Assembly (NCBI GenBank): GCA_900757615.1
Contig: CAAEON010000017.1
Span: forward strand, 36,291-100,290
Direction of reading: 5' to 3'
Source: an uncultured Collinsella sp.
GTDB taxonomy: Bacteria; Actinomycetota; Coriobacteriia; Coriobacteriales; Coriobacteriaceae
DNA: 64,000 nucleotides
Position 1 is the stretch's first letter, and every line of letters starts with the position of its first letter. Both the position numbers and the translations under genes were made by a program. The notes under the pieces were generated by a model that did no database searches, was not told where the DNA came from, and saw only the letters and a program-made list of their open reading frames with translations. Shown one piece after another: positions 32,728 through 41,721 of the stretch.

Positions 32728-34731
32728 TTATGCGAACTGGCTTAGGTAGAGGTCGGCATAAGCGCCCTCGGCAGCCAGCAACTCTTTGTGCGTACCCTGC
32801 TCGATGATATTGCCGTGATCCATGACCAGGATGAGGTCGGCATCGACGATCGTCGATAGACGGTGCGCGATCACAAAGCTCGTGCGCCCGCGCATGAGCG
32901 CGTCCATGGCGCGGCCGATGGCGAGCTCGGTACGCGTGTCCACGCTCGACGTCGCCTCGTCCAGGATGAGGATCGCCGGGTTGTTGAGCAGCACGCGCGC
33001 GATGGTCAGCAGCTGACGTTGGCCCTGGCTGATGCTCTCGGCATCGTTAGCCACACGCGTGTCGTAGCCCTGCGGCATAGTGCGCACAAAGAAGTCGACC
33101 CGTGCGGCACGTGCGGCCGCGACAATCTCCTCGCGCGTCGCCTCGGGACAGCCGTAGGCGATGTTCTCGGCAATGGTGCCATCAAATAGCCAAGCGTCCT
33201 GCAACACCATGCCAAACTGCTGGCGCAGCTCGCCGCGGTTCATGCGGCTCGTGTCCACGCCGTCGAGGGTAATGCGGCCGCCGTCGATCTCGTAAAAGCG
33301 CATGAGCAGGTTGATGAGCGTGGTCTTACCCGCGCCCGTGGTTCCCACCACGGCGATCTTCTGACCCGGCTCGGCGGTAAACGACACGTCTCGCATAAGC
33401 GGCTTGTCGGGCGCATAGCCAAAGCGCACATGCTCAAAAGCGACACGGCCTTCCACTTTGCCCGGCAGCTTGGCGGCGGCCACCGGCAACGGATCGGCCT
33501 CCATCTCGGGCTCGTCGAGCAGGTCGAACACGCGCTCTGCGCTCGCCAGTGCGCTCTGCAGTGAGTTAAAGGTAAACGACAGCTCCGTCATGGGCTCGGA
33601 CGCCTCGTAGATAAACTGGAGGAACGCCTGGAACACGCCGACGGTCATATGCCCGGCAACCAGCATGCTGCAGCCCACCAGCGCGATCACGATCTGCGCC
33701 AAACGGCCGATAAAGCGCACCGCGGGGCCGACGGCGTTAATCATAAAGTCGGCCTTGGTGCTCACGCGCGCCAGCTCCTTCGAAGCCTCGTGTACCTCGG
33801 CAGAGCTCTGGTGCTCGCGGTTAAACGCACGGATCACCAGACGGCCCGAGTAGCCCTCCTCGACCGCGCTCGTAATCTTGGACACCCACTCCTGGCGCTC
33901 GCCCGTCACATCGTGCGTGCGGCGCGACACGACCTTCGTCACCAGCAGCGAAAGCGCCGTAAAGAACAAAAAGACGAGCGTGAGCGGCACGCTAAACACG
34001 AACATCACGCTCACGGCGCCCACCACGGTACCGATCGACACCAGCAACTGCAGCAAGCCGCGTTGCATGCTCTCGGACATCTTGTCCAAGTCGTTGGTCG
34101 CACGGCTGACGACCTCGCCGGGACGATGCGCGTCAAAGTAGGCAAGCGGCAGACGGTTGAGCTTTTGTGCGATGCGGTGGCGCAGGCGCAGGTTGAGGCG
34201 CTCGGCAACGCTCGACATCAAAAAGCTCTGGAGTGCGTAGAACGAGGCGGCGGCGGTCCAGATCATAAAGTAGATAAAGATGGTCCTGCCGCAGTTCTCC
34301 CAGGTAATGCTGAAGGTAGTGTTGTTGGCAAACGCCAGCTTCATGTGCCCCCACAGCTCATCGATCACGCGGGCGCTGTAAGCCGGCGCCGCGGTGTTAA
34401 AGATGGCATAGAACACGATACTCGCGAACACGATATAGAAGCGCCAATGGTCGCCGGCGGCCTCGCTCCACAGGCGGCGCACCGTCGCCCAAGTGTCGCG
34501 GGGCGTCTCGTCCTCGTCCTCGTCGTCAACGTCACGCATGCGCTCCGCCTCGGCGCGGGCGCGCTCGTCCTCGGCGCGCTCGTTTTCCTCGTAGAGTGCC
34601 TGGCGGCGAGCCTCGCGCTCCACCGCTGCCTTGGCGTTTTCGTCCAGGTCGGGCGTGGCGCCCGTCTCCTCGACTGTCTCTGCAGCCGCGACGTCATCGG
34701 CGATGCCTTGCTTCTTGAGTTCCTCGGTCAT
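32728..34731 (-). CDS. ABC exporter subunit, catalytic-site half of heterodimer 2
   Basis: A 667-residue half-transporter. It has an unusual N-terminal cytoplasmic extension of about 85 residues rich in Glu, Asp, Arg and Ala (AVEREARRQALYEENERAED), then a six-helix exporter domain and an NBD: Walker A GTTGAGKTT, signature ISQGQRQ (degenerate) and Walker B LILDEATSSVD with catalytic Glu. It pairs with the subunit at 34733, whose TAG stop precedes this ATG by one base. ATG 34731 has AAGGGAGGTGA upstream and is preferred over the GTG at 34740. Substrate unknown. Confidence 0.93.
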   Translation of the reverse strand: MTEELKKQGIADDVAAAETVEETGATPDLDENAKAAVEREARRQALYEENERAEDERARAEAERMRDVDDEDEDETPRDTWATVRRLWSEAAGDHWRFYIVFASIVFYAIFNTAAPAYSARVIDELWGHMKLAFANNTTFSITWENCGRTIFIYFMIWTAAASFYALQSFLMSSVAERLNLRLRHRIAQKLNRLPLAYFDAHRPGEVVSRATNDLDKMSESMQRGLLQLLVSIGTVVGAVSVMFVFSVPLTLVFLFFTALSLLVTKVVSRRTHDVTGERQEWVSKITSAVEEGYSGRLVIRAFNREHQSSAEVHEASKELARVSTKADFMINAVGPAVRFIGRLAQIVIALVGCSMLVAGHMTVGVFQAFLQFIYEASEPMTELSFTFNSLQSALASAERVFDLLDEPEMEADPLPVAAAKLPGKVEGRVAFEHVRFGYAPDKPLMRDVSFTAEPGQKIAVVGTTGAGKTTLINLLMRFYEIDGGRITLDGVDTSRMNRGELRQQFGMVLQDAWLFDGTIAENIAYGCPEATREEIVAAARAARVDFFVRTMPQGYDTRVANDAESISQGQRQLLTIARVLLNNPAILILDEATSSVDTRTELAIGRAMDALMRGRTSFVIAHRLSTIVDADLILVMDHGNIIEQGTHKELLAAEGAYADLYLSQFA

Positions 34732-34732
34732 G

Positions 34733-36469
34733 CTACTCACCTCCCTTCATCTGCGATTCTGCGATAGCGCGGTACACCTCGCAGGTTTCCATGAGCTCGT
34801 CGTGCGTGCCTAGGCCCACGACTTCACCGTCTTTGAGCACCACAATCTGATCAGCATGCAAAATAGTCGAGATGCGCTGGGCGATGATGAGCACAGCGGC
34901 ATCGCACGTCTCGCCCTGCAGCGCATGGCGCAGTGCCGCATCGGTCTTAAAGTCCAGAGCCGAAAAACTGTCGTCGAAGATATACAGATCGGCATGTTTC
35001 ATGAGTGCGCGGGCAATCGCCAGGCGCTGGCGCTGACCACCCGAGAAGTTCGTGCCGCCCTGGGCCACCGGCGTATCGAGCCCCTGGGGCTGGTCGAGCA
35101 CAAAGGTGCTCTGGGCAACCTCCAGTGCATGGAGCATGTCAGCCTCGGTCGCGCCCTCGTTGCCAAAGCGCAGGTTGCTCGCCACCGTACCCGAGAACAG
35201 CCATGCCTTCTGCGGCACATAGGCGATACGCCCGCGGATATCGTCTTGCGAAAGGTCGCGCAGATCGACGCCGTTTAGGCGAATGGTGCCCTTCGTGGCA
35301 TCGTGGAAGCGAAGCAAGAGCTTGGCCACCGTTGACTTGCCCGAGCCCGTCGAGCCCACGATCGCGGTCGTCTGTCCACGGCGGCAGGCAAAACTCAGGT
35401 TGCACAGGGTGTCCTCGTCGGCATCGTCAAAACGGAATGACATATGGTCGAACACGGCCACCGCGCCGGCTCCATCTGCGGACTCGGGCGCCCCGTCGCC
35501 CAGCGTAGCCTTGCCGTCCACGATGCTCGGCTCGATTTCGAGCACCTGCTGCGCACGGTTGAGGCACGCCGCGGCGCGCGGAAGCGTCAGCACCACCATC
35601 TGCGCCATCATCACAAAGAACAGGATCAGGATCGCGTACTCCAACACGGCCGAGATGCTGCCGATTTGCATGGCATGGACGCCCACGCGGTTGCCGCCCA
35701 CCCACAGCACCGCCACCTCGGCGATATTCATCAAAAAGAAGCTGGAGCTGTCGAGACCCACAAACAGGTGGTTGACCTTGATGGCATTGGCTGCGTAATC
35801 GCTAAACACCTCGTCCAGGCGCTGCTCCTCGTGGCGCTCCTTGTTAAATGCGCGGATGACGCGCACGCCCACGATGTTCTCGCGCAGCACCACGTTCATG
35901 CGGTCGATAAAGCTCTGCAGGCGCATAAAGATCGGCGCGGCGTTGGCAACGGTAAAGACCGCCGCCACCAGCACGATCGCAACGACCACGCCCAGCAGCG
36001 TGCCCATGGCAGGATCGATAAACCAGGCAAAGATGATGCCCGCCACGGCCAAGAACGGTACCGGTAACACCAGCTGAATCGTCTGCAGAATCGCTTGCTG
36101 GATCACGTTGATGTCGTTGAGCGAGCGCGTGATCATCGAGCCCGTGCCAAAGCGCTCAAAGTCGCTGGCGGACAGCTCGAGCGACTTATCGTAGACGGCG
36201 TTGCGGATGTCGCAGGCCACATTGGCCGCCAGACGGGCCGAAAGGTAGCAGCCCAGCACCGCGCCGCCGCTGGCCATGCCGGTCGCGATAAGCATGTAGA
36301 GGCCGTTGCGCAGGATGTAGTCGACATCGCCCGTGGTGATACCGGTGTTGACCATGTTCGCCAGCATCGTGGGAACCAACAGCGTACCGACGTTGTCGAT
36401 TAGCAGCACCAACAACGTCACCGCGACAAGCCTGCGATACGGCTTCATAAACCTCATTAAGAGTCGCAC
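34733..36469 (-). CDS. ABC exporter subunit, degenerate-site half of heterodimer 2
   Basis: A 578-residue half-transporter with exporter membrane domain and NBD: Walker A GSTGSGKST, intact signature FSGGQRQR, and Walker B IFDDSFSALD in which Asp replaces the catalytic Glu. It is the TM287-like partner of the protein at 32728. The start is given as GTG 36469, just after a GAGGGGGAG tract that begins in the MarR stop codon; ATG 36457 is a possible alternative. The MarR-type gene, this gene and its partner form one operon with 9-bp and 1-bp gaps. Confidence 0.92.
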   Translation of the reverse strand: MRLLMRFMKPYRRLVAVTLLVLLIDNVGTLLVPTMLANMVNTGITTGDVDYILRNGLYMLIATGMASGGAVLGCYLSARLAANVACDIRNAVYDKSLELSASDFERFGTGSMITRSLNDINVIQQAILQTIQLVLPVPFLAVAGIIFAWFIDPAMGTLLGVVVAIVLVAAVFTVANAAPIFMRLQSFIDRMNVVLRENIVGVRVIRAFNKERHEEQRLDEVFSDYAANAIKVNHLFVGLDSSSFFLMNIAEVAVLWVGGNRVGVHAMQIGSISAVLEYAILILFFVMMAQMVVLTLPRAAACLNRAQQVLEIEPSIVDGKATLGDGAPESADGAGAVAVFDHMSFRFDDADEDTLCNLSFACRRGQTTAIVGSTGSGKSTVAKLLLRFHDATKGTIRLNGVDLRDLSQDDIRGRIAYVPQKAWLFSGTVASNLRFGNEGATEADMLHALEVAQSTFVLDQPQGLDTPVAQGGTNFSGGQRQRLAIARALMKHADLYIFDDSFSALDFKTDAALRHALQGETCDAAVLIIAQRISTILHADQIVVLKDGEVVGLGTHDELMETCEVYRAIAESQMKGGE

Positions 36470-36478
36470 GACTCCCCC

Positions 36479-36955
36479 TCACCTTGATTCTCGGCCTGGC
36501 TCTCGAGCGATATGCTGCTTAAAGGCATCGCACTCATCGCCGAGCACCTGAGAGAATTTGCCGATCAAGCGCATAATCTCGCGCTGCTCACATGGCTCAA
36601 GCGCACCAAAGGCTCGCTGCTCGGCCTTGAGTGCCGGCAGCGCATAACGCTCGGCAAATTGCCTGCCCTCTTCGGTCAGGCTCACAACCTTGTTCTTACG
36701 GCTGCCTTCGGCAAACTCCAACGTTGCGAAGCCCCGCGCCGTCAAGGTTTTAATTGCCGAGTTGATAGTCTGCTTGCTGTAGAACCATTCGCTTGTCAGA
36801 CGGCTTACGGCAACACTGCCGCCCGCCGTGCTGGTATCGACGAGCATCCAGTAAGCGCAGTCCGAAAGACCGCAGGCGCGCGAGAACTCCGAATAGATAT
36901 GGTCGAGTCCATTGAGCAACCGGTCGAAGTCGACCAGTGTAACCGCACTATTCAT
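36479..36955 (-). CDS. MarR-family transcriptional regulator
   Basis: A 158-residue winged-helix regulator: SRLTSEWFYSKQTINSAIKTLTARGFATLEFAEGSRKNKVVSLTEEGRQFA is the recognition helix and wing, with helical dimerisation segments at both ends. It leads the operon of heterodimeric ABC exporter 2 and most likely represses it until a ligand, perhaps an exporter substrate, binds. Two identical-type 14-bp sites at 36974-37021 lie just upstream of its ATG and are good operator candidates for autoregulation. Confidence 0.92.
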   Translation of the reverse strand: MNSAVTLVDFDRLLNGLDHIYSEFSRACGLSDCAYWMLVDTSTAGGSVAVSRLTSEWFYSKQTINSAIKTLTARGFATLEFAEGSRKNKVVSLTEEGRQFAERYALPALKAEQRAFGALEPCEQREIMRLIGKFSQVLGDECDAFKQHIAREPGRESR

Positions 36956-36973
36956 CTATCCCACCATTCGATT

Positions 36974-37021
36974 GTCCGATTTTTGACCAATTTATGCCTC
37001 TAGATTAGTCCGAGTTTTGAC
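36974..37021. promoter_or_regulatory. Paired operator candidates of the MarR-ABC operon
   Basis: GTCCGATTTTTGAC at 36974-36987 and GTCCGAGTTTTGAC at 37008-37021 differ at one position and start 34 bp apart, about three helical turns. They lie 19-66 bp before the regulator start. Confidence 0.65.
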
Positions 37022-37072
37022 TATCGTCAACAGGCTCTCCGCAAATGCGTGCACTTTTATGGCCTATCGGCA

Positions 37073-37112
37073 GAAAAAGACCGCCGGCGCGGGGGCAGCG
37101 CCAGCGGTCACG
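37073..37112 (-). terminator. Rho-independent terminator of the 96-residue gene
   Basis: On the minus strand GACCGCTGGCGC pairs with GCGCCGGCGGTC around a 6-nt loop, followed by TTTTTC. It lies 24 bp after the stop at 37136. Confidence 0.88.
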
Positions 37113-37135
37113 TGAAAATCGGGTTTTATTGCCTG

Positions 37136-37426
37136 TTAAGCGGCGACGGCCTCATAGACCGTAGCGCCCGAGAAGCTGTCATGCAGGCTCTTGCCGGCAA
37201 TCCACGGCAGCTCGACAACCTCGCAGACCGTGTTGACCAGCTCGGAGCAGTCAGTAAAGTGGCCCTTGTCGTTGAGGGCCTCGCAATCCTGAACACGCCA
37301 ATAGCCATCGGTGTGCGTGATGTAGTACTCGTGATCGTTGATCGACACGAAAGCGCGCGTCTTGGAACGCAGCAGCTTCAGAAATCCTTCGAAATCGGTC
37401 TCGATGACATCTCCAGCCTGGAACAT
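37136..37426 (-). CDS. Small acidic protein of unknown function (96 residues)
   Basis: Starts MFQAGDVIETDFEGFLKLL and contains an aromatic stretch (HEYYITHTDGYWRVQD) and three Cys residues; no signal peptide or membrane segment. A near-perfect AGGAGGTAAC SD precedes ATG 37426 and a strong terminator follows, so it is a genuine single-gene unit with probably high expression. No family is recognised; the size and acidic beta-rich look would suit an immunity or anti-toxin-like role, but nothing nearby supports that. Confidence 0.75.
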   Translation of the reverse strand: MFQAGDVIETDFEGFLKLLRSKTRAFVSINDHEYYITHTDGYWRVQDCEALNDKGHFTDCSELVNTVCEVVELPWIAGKSLHDSFSGATVYEAVAA

Positions 37427-37721
37427 GATAGTTACCTCCTGGCCCGGCGCCACCACGGCGCGTTGATAAACGTTGGTACTCCTTTAGTAAAACCTTTATC
37501 AGAGGTTATGCGTTCGTCATTTAGGCAAGTGGTAAAAAACCGCAGGGTAGACGGGATAAAACGTTTAACCATCCCATTTGTTTGTCACATTCTGAAGGCA
37601 CTTTTATGCAAACCTACTTTCCCAATTGGAATCTATCCTTTTGGCCGGGCAATTGACCGTCTATCGTTTGAGCCCGACGGGTATGAACGGGGCATCTGCA
37701 ACGCCACCGCAAGGAGACACC

Positions 37722-38243
37722 ATGGAGACTATCGAAGCGCTCATTCACCGCCGCAGCTGCCGCAAATACAGCGATCGTCCCGTCGAGGCCGAAAAGCTTG
37801 CACGTATTATCGAAGCCGGCCAATATGCACCGAGCGGCATGGGCCGCCAGCCGGTGACATTTGTCGCCGTCACCGACCCCGCGACCGTCGAGCGTCTCTC
37901 GCAGCTCAACGCGCAAGTCATGGGCAGCAACAGCGACCCCTTCTATGGCGCCAAGACCGTTGTGGTGGTGCTGGTTGACCGCAGTGTGCCCACACATCTG
38001 GAAGACGGTTCGCTCGCCATGGGCAACCTGCTCAACGCCGCCTATGCGCTGGGTGTCGATTCGTGCTGGATTCATCGCGCACACGAGGTCTTCGACTCGC
38101 CCGAGGGCCTGGAGCTACTGGCCAGCTGGGGCCTGCCCGCCGACGGTAGCCTACGCGGCGTCGGTCACTGCATTCTGGGCTATGCCGAGGACACGCTACC
38201 CGAGGCAAAGCCGCGCCGCGACAACGTGGTGTATGTGAAGTAA
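37722..38243 (+). CDS. Nitroreductase family protein (small)
   Basis: A 173-residue minimal nitroreductase. The FMN-binding motif is HRRSCRKYSDRPV at 9-21, followed by AGQYAPSGMGRQPVTFVAV and the NLLNAAYALGVDSCWIHRA block. It should reduce small electrophiles with NAD(P)H through FMN. ATG 37722 follows AAGGAG at seven bases; an upstream in-frame ATG at 37680 is less likely. A hairpin (CCGCCGTTC/GAACGGCGG, around 38249-38269) follows the stop without a clear T-run. Unrelated in sequence to the larger nitroreductase at 16638 beyond the fold. Confidence 0.9.
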   Translation: METIEALIHRRSCRKYSDRPVEAEKLARIIEAGQYAPSGMGRQPVTFVAVTDPATVERLSQLNAQVMGSNSDPFYGAKTVVVVLVDRSVPTHLEDGSLAMGNLLNAAYALGVDSCWIHRAHEVFDSPEGLELLASWGLPADGSLRGVGHCILGYAEDTLPEAKPRRDNVVYVK

Positions 38244-38325
38244 TTAGTTCCGCCGTTCTAACGAACGGCGGCCGCTCGCTGCTGGCGACTGACATCGAAT
38301 GAGCTACTGTTGGCATCCGGCACTT

Positions 38326-38362
38326 GGGCAGCTTAAAAAGGCCCGTCCCAAATTAGCTGCCC
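38326..38362. repeat. Family G repeat, copy 2
   Basis: GGGCAGCT and AGCTGCCC close a hairpin whose interior (AAAAAGGCCCGTCCCAAATT) matches the reverse complement of 25475-25498. It lies 10 bp beyond the stop of the gene at 38373 on the minus strand. Confidence 0.75.
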
Positions 38363-38372
38363 CACTCGCAGC

Positions 38373-38948
38373 TTATCTTGCCGATGGAGTTGTCGTCGCT
38401 TCGTTCGTGTGAGTCGCTTCGGCACCGTCGCCTTGTTCGTCCTCGTCCTTTTGCGCATCGGCGATGGTGGAGGCCGCCGCGACGATGCCGCGCTGGGGCG
38501 CGACGCCTGTCTGGGTCTGAGCACCCTCGACAACTTCTGTGCCTGTATGCGCGAGCTCGGGCGATTTAAACATTGCGTCCAAGTTGGCGCCGCCACCGGC
38601 GTAGCCAAGCGCAGCGAGTGCGATGACGATTACCGCAACGACGACCGCGATCGGAACATAACGGTGCCAACCAGCGGGATTGAGCCCGCTGCGACGAGCC
38701 GCCCCGCGGCTGATATAACCGAGCGTGCCGTCGTGCTTGAGCTTTGAGCCCACCACGCGCTTGCGGCCCCACAACGAGGACTCTGCCTGCATGGCCAAGC
38801 GGGCGCTTGCCGAAGGATAGCCGTATTTAGTGCGCTTGAACGAGCCATCAAACCCCGAGGCGTGTTTGCCCCACGTCACCGATGTTGTGCGTCGGTTGAC
38901 TGACGCGGCACTCCGCCTTCTGCAGCTCGGTTTTGTTGTCTCAGCCAT
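38373..38948 (-). CDS. Single-pass membrane protein of unknown function
   Basis: A 191-residue protein. The first 110 residues are basic and rich in Arg, Ser and Gly (cytoplasmic by the positive-inside rule), followed by one membrane helix (VPIAVVVAVIVIALAALGYAGGG, about 117-139) and an acidic Thr/Glu-rich outer tail. ATG 38948 has only a weak GGGG SD; a start at 39002 is less likely. No known domain is recognised. It may be lineage-specific. Confidence 0.55.
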   Translation of the reverse strand: MAETTKPSCRRRSAASVNRRTTSVTWGKHASGFDGSFKRTKYGYPSASARLAMQAESSLWGRKRVVGSKLKHDGTLGYISRGAARRSGLNPAGWHRYVPIAVVVAVIVIALAALGYAGGGANLDAMFKSPELAHTGTEVVEGAQTQTGVAPQRGIVAAASTIADAQKDEDEQGDGAEATHTNEATTTPSAR

Positions 38949-39032
38949 ACGCCCCCGCACGCCGTAACCAAATCGAAACAATAACGCTTTGGACTGTAGC
39001 ACACGCGTCGCGCGCGGTCACGGGCGCCTCGC

Positions 39033-40250
39033 TCAACGGTCATCGTCCTTCAGCAAGCGCCACAGCGTTGTACGGCTTATGCCCAGTACCTCCGCCGCAC
39101 GGGTTCGGTTGCCGTGGAGATGATCTACAACCAGATGCGCGATATCTCGCTCGGTATCGGCCAGCGGTCGCAGAATATACAGGTCGCTTTCGAGTGTCGG
39201 GGCGCCAAAAGTTGCGGTCTTAATCACGTCCTCTTGGGCGAGCACTTCCTCCGCCACAGCGCGGTCCACCGTGCCCGCCCCCACCAATATATACAGTCGT
39301 TCCGAGACCTCGCGGAGCTGCAGATAATTGCGCGGCCAGCGGTAAACATCGAGCGTCTTCGTCGCCGCGGCAGACAGCTTGGGCGCTGCCGTCCCAAATG
39401 CATCAGCGAGATATTCCAAATAGCGCGCAACCTTCGTCGACGCGGCCCCCTGCTCGGCGATTGCCGGCGCCACGCTCACCGCACAGGCGAAGCGCTCGGT
39501 CACAAAGGCGGCTTGATCACTTTCGCTGCCGCCCGGCATGTCATTCGCCGTCAGCACCACATGACAGCGCGTCGCCAACGCGGTGTCGGCCATCGTGGAG
39601 ACCAGCTCGCGGAGGCGCTGGGGGCCAACCGCATTCCAGCCCTCAATGCAAAGGGTCAGCCCCGTTTGGAACAGCGGCGATTCGGAGCTTTTGAGCACGT
39701 GGCGCCAACCGCGATCGGTAAGCTCATCGAGCGCAACGGAAACAAAGGGCTGATCGGCAAAAGGACCGTCCAGATAGAGGCGCTTGGCGATCTCGACCTG
39801 ACCCGCTCCCAGCTCGCCCTCGAGCATAAGGGGCACACCGCGCGCGTAGCTCTCGGCAACCGGCGCAGCCACCGAGGCCGCCCCCTCAACGATGCCGTAC
39901 GCGCTCGATTCGTAGCGGGCCTCAACTTCGTCGGCATTGAGCCATTCGATACCCGCATGCGCCGCGGCACCGCGCACCTCGCGGACCACGACGGCCCAAA
40001 GGCCCCCGCCCTCTTTGTCGGTGGGATGAACGGTCAGGCTCAGGCGCGTACCCGCACGCCCCATAACCAGACGCGCGCCGTCTCCTATACGGTCGAGACG
40101 CTCAGCGACAAAAGCCGCCACATCCCGCTCAAGCGCCGCGTCATTCATGGTCGAAATCGCGACGTCCCCACGCGCATCGATTGCCAATGCCGAGGCCCCG
40201 GCAGCAGCCAGGGCCTCGGTCAAGATGTTCAGCTTGGCATCGCTATCCAT
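39033..40250 (-). CDS. Degenerate enhancer-binding-protein-like regulator with Fis-type HTH
   Basis: A 405-residue protein whose C-terminus (HLHGNRTRAAEVLGISRTTLWRLLKDD) is a clear Fis/NtrC-type helix-turn-helix. The middle (about 155-330) aligns in layout with a sigma-54 AAA+ domain, but the Walker A region reads GELGAGQVEIAK without the GK[ST] core and no GAFTGA loop is present, so ATP-driven sigma-54 activation is unlikely. The N-terminal 120 residues may be a sensor domain. ATG 40250 is chosen; longer frames have no start support. It lies downstream of the YeiH-type gene on the same strand. Confidence 0.75.
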   Translation of the reverse strand: MDSDAKLNILTEALAAAGASALAIDARGDVAISTMNDAALERDVAAFVAERLDRIGDGARLVMGRAGTRLSLTVHPTDKEGGGLWAVVVREVRGAAAHAGIEWLNADEVEARYESSAYGIVEGAASVAAPVAESYARGVPLMLEGELGAGQVEIAKRLYLDGPFADQPFVSVALDELTDRGWRHVLKSSESPLFQTGLTLCIEGWNAVGPQRLRELVSTMADTALATRCHVVLTANDMPGGSESDQAAFVTERFACAVSVAPAIAEQGAASTKVARYLEYLADAFGTAAPKLSAAATKTLDVYRWPRNYLQLREVSERLYILVGAGTVDRAVAEEVLAQEDVIKTATFGAPTLESDLYILRPLADTERDIAHLVVDHLHGNRTRAAEVLGISRTTLWRLLKDDDR

Positions 40251-40374
40251 GATTTGCCCCTGTCCGCGGCGACGTGCAACCGCCGACGGTCGCACGACCG
40301 AGTGTTTCAAAATTGAACGATATTGCTCACCAAACACTATAGGGCAGAAAGCGCCGTCCTGCGAGTATAGGTGT

Positions 40375-40510
40375 TGCCCCGCATCGCCATCCTGGCGGGG
40401 CGATAAGAGCTCTTCGGGACTTATAAACCTGCGGACAAGCCATACCCGCAAGAGCTCCTATCGCTCCACCGTGAGAATGCGCTCACCAGCACGCAGCACG
40501 CAGCACGCAG
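40375..40510. repeat. Hairpin and CAGCACG heptamer repeats between regulator and YeiH gene
   Basis: CGATAAGAGCTC at 40401-40412 pairs with GAGCTCCTATCG at 40452-40463. After it, CAGCACG is repeated three times in tandem (40487-40507), ending just before the YeiH-type stop region. The remainder of the 273-bp gap (40251-40523) shows nothing else that I can support. Confidence 0.6.
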
Positions 40511-40523
40511 ATAAGCTACTTCT

Positions 40524-41558
40524 CTACCAGATTCCCAGCACGTGCTGCATTCCCAAACTCATGCACGCAATGCCAATCCAGCAGCAAAAGCCCAGCGCGA
40601 TGGGCTTGCCGCCCTTTTTGACCAGCTCGACGATATCGGTATTAAAGCCAATAGCCGCCATGGCCATCACGATAAAGAACTTCGAAAGCTCCTTGATAGG
40701 TGCCGTAACGGACGCGGGAAGCTGAAGCACCGTAGTGATCACGCTCGCCAGCACGAAGAACAGCACAAACATGGGAAACGCGCGTTTAAACGAGAACGTG
40801 CTCTTGGCGTCGCCGCCGGCCTTGCGCGCCAGATGCATCTGCCAGCATGCGAGGACCAACGTAATGGGAATAATGGCCAGCGTCCTGGTGAGCTTGACCA
40901 CCGTGGCGCTCTCGAGCACATTGGCGCCGGGATGCATGCTGTCCCAGGCGCTCGCCGCAGCCGTTACGGACGAGGTGTCGTTGATAGCGGTGCCGGCAAA
41001 CAGGCCAAAGCCCTCGTTGGTCAGCCCGAGCATGCCGCCGAGCGTTGGAAACACGAGCGCCGCGATAACGTTAAACAGGAAGATGACCGAAATGGCCTGG
41101 GCAATCTCGCGATCGTCGGCATCGATGACGGGCGCGGTCGCAGCAATGGCCGAACCGCCGCAAATCGACGAACCCACACCTACAAGCGTCGCGATCTTGC
41201 CCGGCACGTTCATAACGCGGCAGAGCACAAAGGCGATGACAAGCGAGGTCGAGATCGTCGCCACGATAATCGGCAGCGACTGGGCGCCCTTGGACAGGAT
41301 CTGGGAGAGGTTCATGCCAAAGCCAAGCAGGATAACCGCGTACTGCAAGACTTTTTTGGACGTATAGGTGACGCCGGCGGCGAGCTGTTCGCGACGATTC
41401 TTGGGAAAGACGAGCGCCAGGACCATGCCAAAGAGGATGGCAAACACCGGCCCGCCGACCACCTCAACCTGTTTGCCGAGCAACGTCGCGGGAATGGCGA
41501 TGATCAGGCAGAACAAGACGCCTTTCCAGCGCTCGCGTACGATATTTGCCAGTTGCAT
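40524..41558 (-). CDS. YeiH family putative sulfate exporter (UPF0324)
   Basis: A 344-residue polytopic membrane protein with about ten helices. Family blocks seen are LLGFGMNLSQIL, GVGSSICGGSAIAATAPVI, GLFAGTAINDTSSVTAAA and AMAAIGFNTDI. The family is described as putative sulfate exporters; direct evidence is thin, and other small anions are possible. ATG 41558 follows AAGAAGGAA. It is divergent from the GntR regulator (163-bp gap) and followed by the enhancer-binding-like regulator, so either could control it. Confidence 0.9.
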   Translation of the reverse strand: MQLANIVRERWKGVLFCLIIAIPATLLGKQVEVVGGPVFAILFGMVLALVFPKNRREQLAAGVTYTSKKVLQYAVILLGFGMNLSQILSKGAQSLPIIVATISTSLVIAFVLCRVMNVPGKIATLVGVGSSICGGSAIAATAPVIDADDREIAQAISVIFLFNVIAALVFPTLGGMLGLTNEGFGLFAGTAINDTSSVTAAASAWDSMHPGANVLESATVVKLTRTLAIIPITLVLACWQMHLARKAGGDAKSTFSFKRAFPMFVLFFVLASVITTVLQLPASVTAPIKELSKFFIVMAMAAIGFNTDIVELVKKGGKPIALGFCCWIGIACMSLGMQHVLGIW

Positions 41559-41721
41559 ATGGGATTCCTTCTTTCTATTTCACGTTTGTGACGGCTTATG
41601 ATACGGCAACATTGAGCGCAGCCTTGCGCAAACACAGACTAAGATGCCGCAATAGTTCTCAGGCAACAGCCGAATTACCCACCGCGGAGAGCTGATTCGC
41701 GGCATAATTAACAACTGACAT

